A stretch of 64,000 nt of DNA. Origin: Candidatus Riflebacteria bacterium HGW-Riflebacteria-1 (lineage in GTDB: Bacteria > Muiribacteriota > Ozemobacteria > Ozemobacterales > Ozemobacteraceae). The position numbers were made by a program, and so were the translations under genes. Below the pieces are notes generated by a model. That model searched no databases, was not told where the DNA came from, and saw only the letters and a list, made by a program, of their open reading frames with translations. The first letter of the stretch is position 1. Each line of letters begins with the position of its first letter. The DNA lies in contig PGYB01000001.1 in the NCBI GenBank assembly GCA_002839445.1, positions 218,735 through 282,734 on the forward strand. The letters are read 5' to 3'. This document shows, piece by piece, positions 34,964 to 44,159 of the stretch.

Positions 34964-36330
34964 TAGCCGCCGATAGCGAGACGTTTTGCGCCTTCGTGCC
35001 AGACCAGAATGGCTTCTTCGCGCGAAACGCTTCGGCTGCTGAATTCTTCGATACCCTTTTCCCGATAATCGTAGCCTGGCCAGTATCCGATCAGAAAATT
35101 GCGAATTTTTCCAACGACAAATTCGCCCTGTTCAATAAACCCGCCGTGCGCGGCATTCTTAATGATAACCAGCTGGCAGTGAGTTCCGATGTTATTTTTT
35201 ATGGTCTGCGCATAGGCTGGTGGACAGATAAAATCAGTTTCGCCAGCCAGCACCAGCGTTGGCGCCGTGATTTTTGAGAGTTGTGAAATCACGTTATACC
35301 CCTTGAATTCGTTAAGGCGCAGATACTCCCTGAATTCGCGCCGAGGCTGATGCACAGTTGTCAGCCACGCCGAGTTCCAGGGCTGGTAATCAGGGCCGGC
35401 CTGAACAGCGGCCACAGCCTTTTCATCGAGCATCTCAGATGTCTGCACCAATAAAAGAGCTGGCGGCAAAGACTTGAAAGCCTCATCGCCTTTTCTGCCA
35501 AGAATAGAACCCAGCAAAGCATCGAGTATGTCTGAGCGACCAGTAGTTGCTATATCCTGCACCATGTAGGCAAGAATGATCTGCCCGCGCAGAGCGTAGG
35601 TGTAGTTGAGAATCAGCGACAAAAATTCCCGGCTGGTAATTGGAATGTTGTAAGCGTTACTGACCTCGTTGTTATCAAACTTCTGAATGCTGGTCAGCAT
35701 GTTCTGCCTGACACCGGGCAGTTTGCTGTCAAGCACCGTCAGCATTTCAGAAAAATTCTTGTGCATGTGAGTAAAATACTGGTTGCTCGGCGAAGAGTCG
35801 TGTATTATCAGCTTTGAAACCCGATCAGGATACATAATTGCGTAGGTCAGCGCGACCATGCCGCCGTAAGATTCGCCCAGAACGGCAATTTTGTCTTTCT
35901 TTATAACGTTTTTGCGCAGTTCTTCAATATCCCGGCAAATATTCTCGGTGCCATACATTTTGACATTTCGCCGTTCGAGAATGTCGAAGTTGAGACCCGA
36001 AGAATTGCCGGTGCCGCGCTGGTCAAAGTAGTAAATATCAAAATCAGTGCGCAACGCGTAAAACCAGTCTTTAAGGTAGCCACCCGCAGCTGTTGCCCGA
36101 TGAAAAGAGTCGTGCGGCATGCCGGGACCACCGTTAATCATGACAATTGCCTGCGGGGCCGCCGTCGTTGATTTCAGTTTTTCCCAGTAGATTTCGAGCT
36201 TCTGGCTGGGGCTGAAATGGTAGTTTTCAGGCACCTGCAGCTTTCCCCAATCGTAGATGTGCGGGTTGGGCAAAACAGCAAAGCAGGCAGAACAAAGCAT
36301 CAGCAGACCCAACGTCAGCAACTTCTTCAT
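34960..36330 (-). CDS. Exported alpha/beta hydrolase, S33 aminopeptidase-like
   Basis: A 456-aa exported hydrolase with a signal peptide (1-18, ending ACFA). The proline-iminopeptidase-like pattern is GGPG (67-70, oxyanion hole), YYFDQRGTGNSSG, LGESYGGMVA with nucleophile Ser154, and a C-terminal APTLVLAGETD followed by NAAHGGFIEQGE with catalytic Asp and His. It probably trims N-terminal residues from peptides in the periplasm. AAGGAG precedes the start. Its terminal codons overlap dcd on the other strand. Confidence 0.86.
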   Translation of the reverse strand: MKKLLTLGLLMLCSACFAVLPNPHIYDWGKLQVPENYHFSPSQKLEIYWEKLKSTTAAPQAIVMINGGPGMPHDSFHRATAAGGYLKDWFYALRTDFDIYYFDQRGTGNSSGLNFDILERRNVKMYGTENICRDIEELRKNVIKKDKIAVLGESYGGMVALTYAIMYPDRVSKLIIHDSSPSNQYFTHMHKNFSEMLTVLDSKLPGVRQNMLTSIQKFDNNEVSNAYNIPITSREFLSLILNYTYALRGQIILAYMVQDIATTGRSDILDALLGSILGRKGDEAFKSLPPALLLVQTSEMLDEKAVAAVQAGPDYQPWNSAWLTTVHQPRREFREYLRLNEFKGYNVISQLSKITAPTLVLAGETDFICPPAYAQTIKNNIGTHCQLVIIKNAAHGGFIEQGEFVVGKIRNFLIGYWPGYDYREKGIEEFSSRSVSREEAILVWHEGAKRLAIGGY

Positions 36331-36525
36331 AAACCCGCTCCTTTATTGCGTGAATAAAGCCACGCACAATAACCAACGCTCAGGCGCAAAAAGCCCGACC
36401 GCAACTACGACAATCTTTCGCCGGCTTTGTCACACCGGCAAATTTTCCTTTGCTGTTGTCTATAGACGGCAAGACCTCACTACAGCATGTACACCAAAAC
36501 CTGTTTTTTTCAAGCAGTATTTTGC

Positions 36526-36554
36526 TTGGAGTTTGCTTGAGCCTGTTGTAGACT
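36526..36554 (+). promoter_or_regulatory. Promoter for the zinc-ribbon protein, probably leaderless
   Basis: TTGGAG (36526-36531), 17-base spacer, TAGACT (36549-36554). Initiation about seven bases later falls at 36561, next to the ATG at 36562, leaving no room for a Shine-Dalgarno. Confidence 0.6.
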
Positions 36555-36561
36555 AACGGTG

Positions 36562-37899
36562 ATGAATCACAAGACTACAGGTAAAAATCATCTGCTGACA
36601 CAGACATGCCGGCAATGTCACAGCGCGCTGTCGGCAAAAACTCAGGTTTGCCCGCTCTGCGGGCTGTCGCGGCCAAATTACAACGAGCTTACCGCACTTG
36701 AGAAGCAGTATCTCGAAAGTGCGCCCACCGTGCCCGGCAAGTTTCATAACATGTGCGAAACAGTGAAACCTGACAAAAGTCTTGGCAAAAATATTGCCCG
36801 CGAAATGCGTAACTATCTTGGCAACCCTGAACAAAGCTGGCTTATGTGGTTATCAATGCTCAGTGTGGCTGGTGGTGGCGCCATGCTGCTCATGCAGATC
36901 GCCTTTCCCCTCAGCTTCATGCTGTTCTGGGCTGGCATGGTCTATACCGGGTTTGACGCGATCAACTTTATGCGGGCAGTTGTCGTATCTTTTCTGGTAC
37001 ATCGCCTGCAGATGAAAACCGGCATGTCTCCCTATTCGGTACATTTCAAAATCGAAGACCAGCTTATGCAAATGCTGCAAAGTCTACAGCTGGTGATCAA
37101 TTCATTCTACGAAACCGACTGGACACGAACCGAAACCGACAAAAACAAGGCAATAGACAACTTTGTCAACGCTGCCGCAACGCTGACTGGCCGCATTAAA
37201 GTCTACGCCAACCTGTCGCTCGAAACCGCGGCAATAATCTGGCGCAATAATGTATACGCGATCGTTGCCGCCAATAACAGTTTTCAGGAAAAAGCCGTTG
37301 CAGTTGGCAATAAAATACGTGAGGCAGAAGCGCTGATTCTGCGCTATCGCTGGTTGAACCGCCTGACTCAGGTCAACGACCGCCTGCAGGAGCATATCGC
37401 AGCGATAAACTCGGTTGGCGCGAATGGCAATATCCAGCTGCGTCAGGAGATTCTTGCAGAATTTCTGTTATCATCCTATGGCCCGATGGCAGAGCCGTAT
37501 TCTGGCGGGTTTGACAGTGTTCCTTTTGAGCTGCCGTTCATCATGCGGTTTTTCTGGCATCAGCAGCTGCCACCTTTTCCGCTTTCCGGAGAAGAGCTGT
37601 TGAGCGAAGTTCCGGCAGTTGCCGACTTTTTCGAGAGCATCCAACAAGTTCGCAAACTCAAAGCCAAGCTCGAAGAGCAGATGATACTTGATTGCGCATC
37701 AACTGCGATAGACGATATTTCAAAGCTTGACAGCGACCAGACAACCATGATTGAGGCGCAGCAGCTGCAAAGATTTCAGCTGTATGCGCAGTATCTCGAT
37801 GTTCCCAAATTCAGCCCTGATTCAGATGAACTGCAGAATCGCATCGATAAATTAAAAGGTCAGCTGCGTGTTGCCATGAGCACAAAGCCAGGGCTATAA
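36562..37899 (+). CDS. Zinc-ribbon membrane protein of unknown function
   Basis: A 445-aa protein with an N-terminal zinc ribbon (C16, C19, C30, C33: CRQC then CPLC). One or two transmembrane helices follow (about 92-135, WLSMLSVAGGGAMLLMQIAF and next), then a long, mostly helical cytoplasmic region with heptad-rich stretches near 230-300 and 350-440. No Shine-Dalgarno; the start coincides with the expected transcription start. A GTG one codon upstream is the alternative. Not recognised. Confidence 0.75.
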   Translation: MNHKTTGKNHLLTQTCRQCHSALSAKTQVCPLCGLSRPNYNELTALEKQYLESAPTVPGKFHNMCETVKPDKSLGKNIAREMRNYLGNPEQSWLMWLSMLSVAGGGAMLLMQIAFPLSFMLFWAGMVYTGFDAINFMRAVVVSFLVHRLQMKTGMSPYSVHFKIEDQLMQMLQSLQLVINSFYETDWTRTETDKNKAIDNFVNAAATLTGRIKVYANLSLETAAIIWRNNVYAIVAANNSFQEKAVAVGNKIREAEALILRYRWLNRLTQVNDRLQEHIAAINSVGANGNIQLRQEILAEFLLSSYGPMAEPYSGGFDSVPFELPFIMRFFWHQQLPPFPLSGEELLSEVPAVADFFESIQQVRKLKAKLEEQMILDCASTAIDDISKLDSDQTTMIEAQQLQRFQLYAQYLDVPKFSPDSDELQNRIDKLKGQLRVAMSTKPGL

Positions 37900-37916
37900 G
37901 TTTTGCAGCCGATTTA

Positions 37917-37946
37917 TTGCGGATTTTCTCGACAGGCGAGTATAAT
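37917..37946 (+). promoter_or_regulatory. Promoter of the PLD gene at 37978
   Basis: TTGCGG (37917-37922), 18-base spacer, TATAAT (37941-37946). Confidence 0.6.
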
Positions 37947-37977
37947 AAAAAAATCTATAGAGTGCGCGAGGTGTAAT

Positions 37978-39477
37978 ATGCAACGTTCTTCACGCTTTGT
38001 TCTGTTGTTGGTAATAGTTCTGGCTTTTGCTGGAATGGCCGCAGTGGCTCATGCCGACGTCGAAAAGTGCTTTAAGGAAATCAAGGGCAGCACTTTTGAC
38101 CCGCAGGCGAAATTGCGATTTCTGCCTGAAAATGTAAATTCGTGGTTTGCACGCTGGTATATTCTCGACAATGCAAAAAAATCCATAGATATCACCTATT
38201 TTATCGTTGAACAGGACATTTTTGGCATGAGCATGCTCGGCATGCTTCATAAAAAGGCTAAAGAGGGCGTAAATATCCGCCTGATGGTTGATGCTCGCGG
38301 CACCAAAGGGCTGACCCGCAAGCTTATCGGCCAGGACATATTGCAGGAACTGATCAAATTTAAAAATGTTCAGATAAAGGTTTTCAACCCGGTTCATCGC
38401 CGTCTGACCTCTTTGTTCGATGATCTGCGAAAGATCACTGCATCGAATCATGACAAAATCATTCTCGTCGACAACGAATATCTGATCACCGGCGGCAGAA
38501 ATATTTCGAAGAGCTATTTCGTCGATCCTAAAGATATAGCAACTGTTTATCGCGATACTGATGTTCTGGTTCAGAGCAACAAGGTGGCAAACCAGGCACG
38601 TATGGCTTTTGAAGAAGAATTCAAAGCCGGCGGCAATTTTCACATCTATAAAGACCTGTTCGGAAACGCCGACGACATGGCAAAGCATCTTGATCTTGCC
38701 TACACAGCTATGCGCCGTCATATAACCGGCGGCGGCCTGTTTAAAACACCGATCGCGAGTGTTTCTGCAAAAACCAACAAGCTTCTTGAAGCCTATAACA
38801 AAGAGCTCAGCACTTATAAAAACATGCAGCACTACGCTTCGTTCAAGCTTTTTCAGGGCGAGCGCAGCTACCCGACACGAATTCTCGACAAGCACTCAAT
38901 ACATGGCACCCGCAATGATATTACCAAAAACCTTTCGGCCCTTATGGATGCCTGTCAGCGCGAAATCATCATTCAGAACCCCTACGTGGTTCTTACCGAT
39001 GAAGCCAGAGCAGCGCTCAAAAGAGCCAGTGATAGAGGCGTAAAAGTCATTATCCACACCAACAGTCCCATGAGTTCAGACAGTCTTCTTACTCAGGCGA
39101 TGTTCATCGGTGACTGGCGCGGTATTCTCAAAGATATGCCCAATGTCAGAATTTTCGGTTACAAGCTTGCAACCAAGCTGCATTCAAAGGTATTCGTCTT
39201 TGATCGTAGCGTTGCAGTAATCGGCACCTACAATATGGACCCCGTCAGCGAGCAGATCAATTCAGAAGTCATTGCAGTTACTCTGTCTAAGCCTTTTGCC
39301 ACACAGGTGGCCCTGCGCATCATGTCAGATGTCGGCCATTCGCATGAATACAAAATTAAAGTTGACCGCGATGGCTCTGTGACAACAGTATTTGGGCCAG
39401 AATCCCACTCTGATAAAAAGGTAATCGACAAGTTGAACATGCTGCAAAAACTGCAGTGGCTCAGACCGCTTATCTAA
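37978..39477 (+). CDS. Exported phospholipase D / cardiolipin-synthase-like protein
   Basis: A 499-aa exported PLD enzyme with signal peptide (to about 27, ending AHA). Two complete HKD motifs are present: HDKIILVD (H158, K160, D165) followed by GGRNIS, and HSKVFVFD (H402, K404, D409) followed by IGTYNMDP. This makes it a credible active phosphatidyltransferase or phosphodiesterase, in contrast to the degenerate PLD at 25846. GAGGTG precedes the ATG. An in-frame ATG 75 bases upstream lies before the promoter. Role could be phospholipid remodelling; substrate unknown. A strong terminator follows. Confidence 0.9.
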   Translation: MQRSSRFVLLLVIVLAFAGMAAVAHADVEKCFKEIKGSTFDPQAKLRFLPENVNSWFARWYILDNAKKSIDITYFIVEQDIFGMSMLGMLHKKAKEGVNIRLMVDARGTKGLTRKLIGQDILQELIKFKNVQIKVFNPVHRRLTSLFDDLRKITASNHDKIILVDNEYLITGGRNISKSYFVDPKDIATVYRDTDVLVQSNKVANQARMAFEEEFKAGGNFHIYKDLFGNADDMAKHLDLAYTAMRRHITGGGLFKTPIASVSAKTNKLLEAYNKELSTYKNMQHYASFKLFQGERSYPTRILDKHSIHGTRNDITKNLSALMDACQREIIIQNPYVVLTDEARAALKRASDRGVKVIIHTNSPMSSDSLLTQAMFIGDWRGILKDMPNVRIFGYKLATKLHSKVFVFDRSVAVIGTYNMDPVSEQINSEVIAVTLSKPFATQVALRIMSDVGHSHEYKIKVDRDGSVTTVFGPESHSDKKVIDKLNMLQKLQWLRPLI

Positions 39478-39498
39478 GCAATACCTGTTGCCTCCACG

Positions 39499-39527
39499 AC
39501 GGCTGCCGCAAGGCAGCCGTTTTTTTG
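39499..39527 (+). terminator. Rho-independent terminator
   Basis: A perfect nine-bp stem ACGGCTGCC/GGCAGCCGT with a GCAA tetraloop and a run of T, just after the PLD gene. Confidence 0.95.
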
Positions 39528-39634
39528 TATTCTGCCCAACAATGCCGGCTATAAATATTGACTTCACAGCGAGATCGTCGGATAATTACAGAAAAGCAGT
39601 GAAACAATACTAGAATAGAGAGCAGGAGAGCTTT

Positions 39635-42600
39635 TTGAGAGACGATTATACTAGAAAACTGTTGGTTTTCTTTTGCCTGGTAACAGCCGGGACATTGCTT
39701 AATTTCATGCCGTTTACCCTTCATTTCAGGGTTGACCTGATATTTGGCGGTATTTTTGCACTGATCGCGCTTTACATGTTGCCAGCCCCGGCAGGCATAC
39801 TGGCGGCAGTCATTATCGCCTCTCCTACGTTCTATCTGTGGAATCACTTTCTCGGAATCATCATGTACAGCGCAGAAGCGATTTTGATTATTCTTCTCAT
39901 GAGAAAAACTGGTTTTCACCTGCTTTTTTGCGCAACCATCACGTGGTTTTTTCTGCTGCCGCCGTTAATTTACTTTAACATGCAGATGAGCGGAATATTT
40001 TTTCCGCTGGCGGAGCGACTATTCATTCTCAAATATATGGTCAATGGAGTTTTCAACGCTGCCGTAGCAACCGCGCTGATTTTTCTGCTAAAACTCAAGG
40101 TAAGCGATAAGAAGCGCCCCGAGATAGAAATGCGGGCATCAGAAGCCGTTATCAACGTCTTTATCATCGTAACGGTAATCCCGCTCTTGATATTTACTCT
40201 GCTTGAAAGCAGAATACTTTCGGCATCGGTGTTTGCTCAAATACATTCGCGCCATGAAAACCTGCAAAGATCAATTTCTTTGCTGATAAAACAGTGGCAC
40301 GACCAGCATGTCGCGACAATCAGGCAGATTGCCTTTATTTCCAGCAATCCGGAAAATGCAGCAGAGCTCAAAAACAGCATTACGGCATTTTGTCGCGCAC
40401 AACCAGGGTTTAATTATATCTACTTCACAGACCCTGACGGGAATGGACTGGCCTGCATCCCCAATGACGGCCACAACGGCGAGGCAAGTGTCAGGCATGA
40501 GTTTTCAAGCTTACAGTATTTCAAAACAATTGTAGACACAGGAAAACCTCTGGTATCAGGAATCACCACTGGCGATGCACTTTGCCCTGATCCATCGATT
40601 GTTATTGCAGAACCGGTTTATCAGCAAAACAAACTGGCAGGATATGTTGCCGGCGCACTGAAGCCGCACTCGCTGGCAACCCAGATACAACATCTGCTCG
40701 ACAGAGACGTTCAGATAATATTACTGGATGGCAGCAATAAAATTGTTTACGGCAGCAATGATTCGCACATCGGCCAGAAGCACGACAATCACTTAGAGCG
40801 TGCTGTCTCGATAATGGGCGGCAAACTTACGATAATTCCTCCTGAACAGTCCATGCCAGCGGCCAGCAGTTATCGAAACTCCATGATTCTTCTCGAAACA
40901 CGGCTGACAACTCCGTTGAACTGGAGCCTGGTAATAGAAGAACCGATGACCGGTTATGTCGACCAGCTCTTTGAGTTGTCTTTAAGCCAGTTTTTAAACA
41001 TAGCGATTCTGACACTTTTTCTGGTAATGCTTTCAGGCCTGATCAGACAATATTTTACCGTTCCTCTGCAGAATCTCTCAGATTATACCAGCGCAATTGC
41101 AAAAAATGGCTTTGCCGGAATAGATACCTCGGCGCCAACCAGCGTTGTATTTGAGATCAGACAGTTGATTGACAATTTTGCGGCAGCTCTTGCCAGAATT
41201 ATAGAGTCGCAAAATCAGGAAAAAGCAAAGAACCAGCAGCTTAAAACCACGAATGACATGCTCAATGAAAAAGTAGCCCAGCTGAAGCAGTCTCGTATCG
41301 CTGTCGAAAAGGCCGAAAAAAGCTTTTCCATGCTGGTTGACAGCTCACCACTTGCGATTATTATTGCCGATAACAATGGCAACATCGACTATGCCAATGC
41401 TGAGTTCACACGCAATACAAGATTGAGCGTAACCCGAACATTGAATCTTAAAGAGCTGTTTAAACAATTCAAGCCATTTGGCAGAGCAGGCTTCCCGATT
41501 TCGTCTTTTCTCGAAAGCCTTGCGAGACGCTACACTGGAGCCAAACATATCGACACAGGGGAGTTGTGTCTTGCCAGCAGCCAGAGCAACAATATTTTCA
41601 ACTGTGTCGCCACAATTATCGAGTCGCGCTGCATAGTAATTTTTTCAGATATCACTGAAGCTGCTATTGCGGCAGAAGAAAAGCAGCGTCTCATCGAACA
41701 GTTACAGCTTGCACAAAAATTTGAGAGCCTCGGCACACTTGCCGGTGGCGTAGCGCATGATTTCAACAACATACTGATGTCAATCATGGGTTACGCTGAG
41801 ATAAGCCTGGCCGACTTGCCTAAATCCGGTCGACTATATGAAAACATCAACATGATTCAAACGGCCGCACAGAGAGCTGCTGAGCTCACAAAACAGATGC
41901 TTGATTTTACCGGCAAAAATGTATTCAAAATTGAAGCGATGGATTTTTCCGCCCTGGTCAAAGAAATGGCGAACCTTCTATCGGTTACCATCTCTAAAAA
42001 AATCACTGTCTATTATGATCTCAAAGACGGCATAAATGCATTGGGCGATCGGCTGCAACTTCGCCAGATTGCAATGAACCTGATAGTTAACGCCTCAGAG
42101 GCCATAGGTGAGAATGAAGGTCAGATAACGGTCCGCACGGGCATGCTTGACCGCGATAACAACCTGTTAAAATCGGCTGTTGTATCTAACCTCGATCCTG
42201 AAAATGAATTCTACGCATATCTTGAAGTAACCGACACCGGCTGCGGCATTGCACCAGATACGCTCGAAAAAATATTTGACCCGTTTTTTACTACCAAGTT
42301 TACCGGGCGCGGCCTTGGTCTGGCAGCCAGTATGGGCATAATCAAATCACACCGCGGAGCGATAAGTGTCGTTAGCGCTCAAGGCAGGGGCACAACCTTT
42401 GTCATAATGTTGCCGGCTGCCCACGAAATTATTCGCGAAACTCTACGAGAAGAAGCGATACCCGAACATGTTGAAATCAACGGCAAAATTTTGCTGGCGG
42501 ATGATGAAGAAACCATTTTGTCTCTCACCGAAATGATGCTTGAACCGTATGGCGTAGAACTTCTGTGTGCCAGCAATGGCGCAGAAGCAGTAGAACTCTT

Positions 42601-42886
42601 CAAAGCGCAAGAGCATGAAATAGCAGTGGTAATCCTGGATATGGTGATGCCTAAACTTAATGGCGAAGAAGTCTGTAAAAAGATCAAGGCATTAAGTCCG
42701 GAGACACCGATCATAATTGCCAGCGGACACTCGCGCAATGAAACCATGCAAAGGTTCACCACCGCTCCGTTTGACGGCTTCCTGCAAAAACCTTTCAGAA
42801 TGCAGGATCTGATCAAAGAAATCTGCGCCGTAACCAAAAGCGCAGCAGATTTAGAACGATCTCTTGCTCATAAAGAGCCCACATAG
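39635..42886 (+). CDS. Membrane hybrid sensor histidine kinase
   Basis: A 1083-aa hybrid kinase. The N-terminal region has about six hydrophobic helices (1-190). An extracytoplasmic Cache-like sensor (about 200-440), a membrane helix and a HAMP-like linker follow. Next are a PAS domain (about 560-680), the HisKA dimerisation domain with H708 in GGVAHDFNN, a HATPase with N box NLIVNASEAI and G box GRGLGLAASMG, and a receiver with phospho-acceptor D1002 in VVILDMVMPK. The start is TTG at 39635 with AGGAG six bases before it. TAGAAT at 39611-39616 is a probable -10. The cognate output is not adjacent. Confidence 0.93.
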   Translation: MRDDYTRKLLVFFCLVTAGTLLNFMPFTLHFRVDLIFGGIFALIALYMLPAPAGILAAVIIASPTFYLWNHFLGIIMYSAEAILIILLMRKTGFHLLFCATITWFFLLPPLIYFNMQMSGIFFPLAERLFILKYMVNGVFNAAVATALIFLLKLKVSDKKRPEIEMRASEAVINVFIIVTVIPLLIFTLLESRILSASVFAQIHSRHENLQRSISLLIKQWHDQHVATIRQIAFISSNPENAAELKNSITAFCRAQPGFNYIYFTDPDGNGLACIPNDGHNGEASVRHEFSSLQYFKTIVDTGKPLVSGITTGDALCPDPSIVIAEPVYQQNKLAGYVAGALKPHSLATQIQHLLDRDVQIILLDGSNKIVYGSNDSHIGQKHDNHLERAVSIMGGKLTIIPPEQSMPAASSYRNSMILLETRLTTPLNWSLVIEEPMTGYVDQLFELSLSQFLNIAILTLFLVMLSGLIRQYFTVPLQNLSDYTSAIAKNGFAGIDTSAPTSVVFEIRQLIDNFAAALARIIESQNQEKAKNQQLKTTNDMLNEKVAQLKQSRIAVEKAEKSFSMLVDSSPLAIIIADNNGNIDYANAEFTRNTRLSVTRTLNLKELFKQFKPFGRAGFPISSFLESLARRYTGAKHIDTGELCLASSQSNNIFNCVATIIESRCIVIFSDITEAAIAAEEKQRLIEQLQLAQKFESLGTLAGGVAHDFNNILMSIMGYAEISLADLPKSGRLYENINMIQTAAQRAAELTKQMLDFTGKNVFKIEAMDFSALVKEMANLLSVTISKKITVYYDLKDGINALGDRLQLRQIAMNLIVNASEAIGENEGQITVRTGMLDRDNNLLKSAVVSNLDPENEFYAYLEVTDTGCGIAPDTLEKIFDPFFTTKFTGRGLGLAASMGIIKSHRGAISVVSAQGRGTTFVIMLPAAHEIIRETLREEAIPEHVEINGKILLADDEETILSLTEMMLEPYGVELLCASNGAEAVELFKAQEHEIAVVILDMVMPKLNGEEVCKKIKALSPETPIIIASGHSRNETMQRFTTAPFDGFLQKPFRMQDLIKEICAVTKSAADLERSLAHKEPT

Positions 42887-42905
42887 TCTGTTGGGGCTGT
42901 TGGAT

Positions 42906-42933
42906 TTGACTTTTGGCACAAAAATGGTATCCT
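42906..42933 (+). promoter_or_regulatory. Promoter for hydE; alternative sigma54-like reading
   Basis: TTGACT (42906-42911), 16-base spacer, TATCCT (42928-42933). Overlapping is TTGGCACAAAAATGGTA, which has a perfect TGGCAC -24 element but TGGT in place of TTGC at -12, so a sigma54 reading is possible but imperfect. Confidence 0.45.
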
Positions 42934-42967
42934 TTTAATGGTTACAATTTAAACTAATGAGGCACAC

Positions 42968-44068
42968 ATGCTCGACCAACTGCTTAACAGAGCTGAGAAC
43001 ACCGGCGACCTGAGTCTGGAAGAAATCGAACAACTGCTCAATCTCGAAGATCAAAGCGATATCGACAGCCTTTTTGCGTGCGCCTACCGGGTTAAAACCA
43101 GGTATGTTGGTCGTATTGCGTGGTTTCGCGGAATTATAGAATTCAGCAACATCTGTTCTAAAGATTGCTATTACTGCGGTATAAGACGCAGCAACAGCAA
43201 AACGCAGCGCTTTACAATTCCTGAGGCCGATATTATAGAATCAGCAGTCTGGGCCTGGAAGGCTGAGTATGGCAGCGTAGTTCTGCAATCTGGAGAGCGC
43301 AGTGACCCTGCATACATTGATATGGTTGAGCGACTGATCAAAGAGATCAAGGAGCGCACCAACGGCGAGCTTGGTCTGACCATCTCATTGGGCGAACAGA
43401 GCGAAGAGACATACCAGCGCTGGTTTGATGCCGGCGCACATCGCTATCTTTTACGCATAGAGACCAGCAACCCCGAGCTTTACGCCAAACTGCACCCAGC
43501 CGACCATTCTTTTGAGAATCGGGTTGAATGTCTGCGCAGACTGCGCAAGGTTGGCTATCAGACAGGAACCGGTGTAATGATCGGCCTGCCGATGCAAACT
43601 ACTCGCCATCTGGCTGAAGACCTGTTGTTTTTCAAGCGCATGGATATTGACATGATCGGCATGGGTCCGTACATATTCCATTCAGATACGCCGTTGATCG
43701 GGTATCGAGCTGAATGGGAGATTCCCGCAAAGAAACTGCTGAATCTGGGTTTAAAAATGATTGCACTGGCTCGGCTGCTGATGCGCGATATCAATATCGC
43801 AGCGACAACAGCTCTACAGGCGCTTGAACATGACGGGCGCGAGCAGGGGCTTTTGGCCGGCGCCAACGTAATCATGCCAAATGCCACAGACACCCAGTAT
43901 CGCGAAGCCTATCAGTTATATGAAAACAAGCCCTGTACCGACGAAAACGCCAGCATGTGCCGGGGATGCCTGCAACGAAGAATCGAAAAAATAGGCGAAC
44001 AGATTGGTTTCGGGCAGTGGGGTGACTCTCCTCATTTTGCCGGCAGAGTAAAATCGTCAGGCCTCTGA
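42968..44068 (+). CDS. hydE: [FeFe]-hydrogenase maturase, radical SAM HydE
   Basis: A 366-aa radical SAM enzyme that helps build the H-cluster of [FeFe]-hydrogenase. The 4Fe-4S motif CxxxCxxC is C63, C67, C70 in NICSKDCYYCGIR. Further HydE signatures are VVLQSGERSD, LGLTISLGEQ, YLLRIETSNPELY, TGTGVMIGLP and MIGMGPYIFHSDTPL. A second cysteine set near the C-terminus (PCTDENASMCRGC) matches the accessory cluster seen in Thermotoga HydE. GAGG precedes the start. HydF, HydG and the hydrogenase itself are not in the window. It implies hydrogen metabolism and an anaerobic lifestyle. Confidence 0.93.
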   Translation: MLDQLLNRAENTGDLSLEEIEQLLNLEDQSDIDSLFACAYRVKTRYVGRIAWFRGIIEFSNICSKDCYYCGIRRSNSKTQRFTIPEADIIESAVWAWKAEYGSVVLQSGERSDPAYIDMVERLIKEIKERTNGELGLTISLGEQSEETYQRWFDAGAHRYLLRIETSNPELYAKLHPADHSFENRVECLRRLRKVGYQTGTGVMIGLPMQTTRHLAEDLLFFKRMDIDMIGMGPYIFHSDTPLIGYRAEWEIPAKKLLNLGLKMIALARLLMRDINIAATTALQALEHDGREQGLLAGANVIMPNATDTQYREAYQLYENKPCTDENASMCRGCLQRRIEKIGEQIGFGQWGDSPHFAGRVKSSGL

Positions 44069-44159
44069 TTCTTGCTATCGTTCTTACAACAGGCTGGCCA
44101 AAGCGATTTGCTACTAAAGATTCCTGCAACAAACAATCTCTTTATGGAGGAAGAAGCCT

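Noticed and set aside
37990..38895. A 301-codon minus-strand frame
   Set aside because: It is antisense to the PLD gene with its two full HKD motifs.
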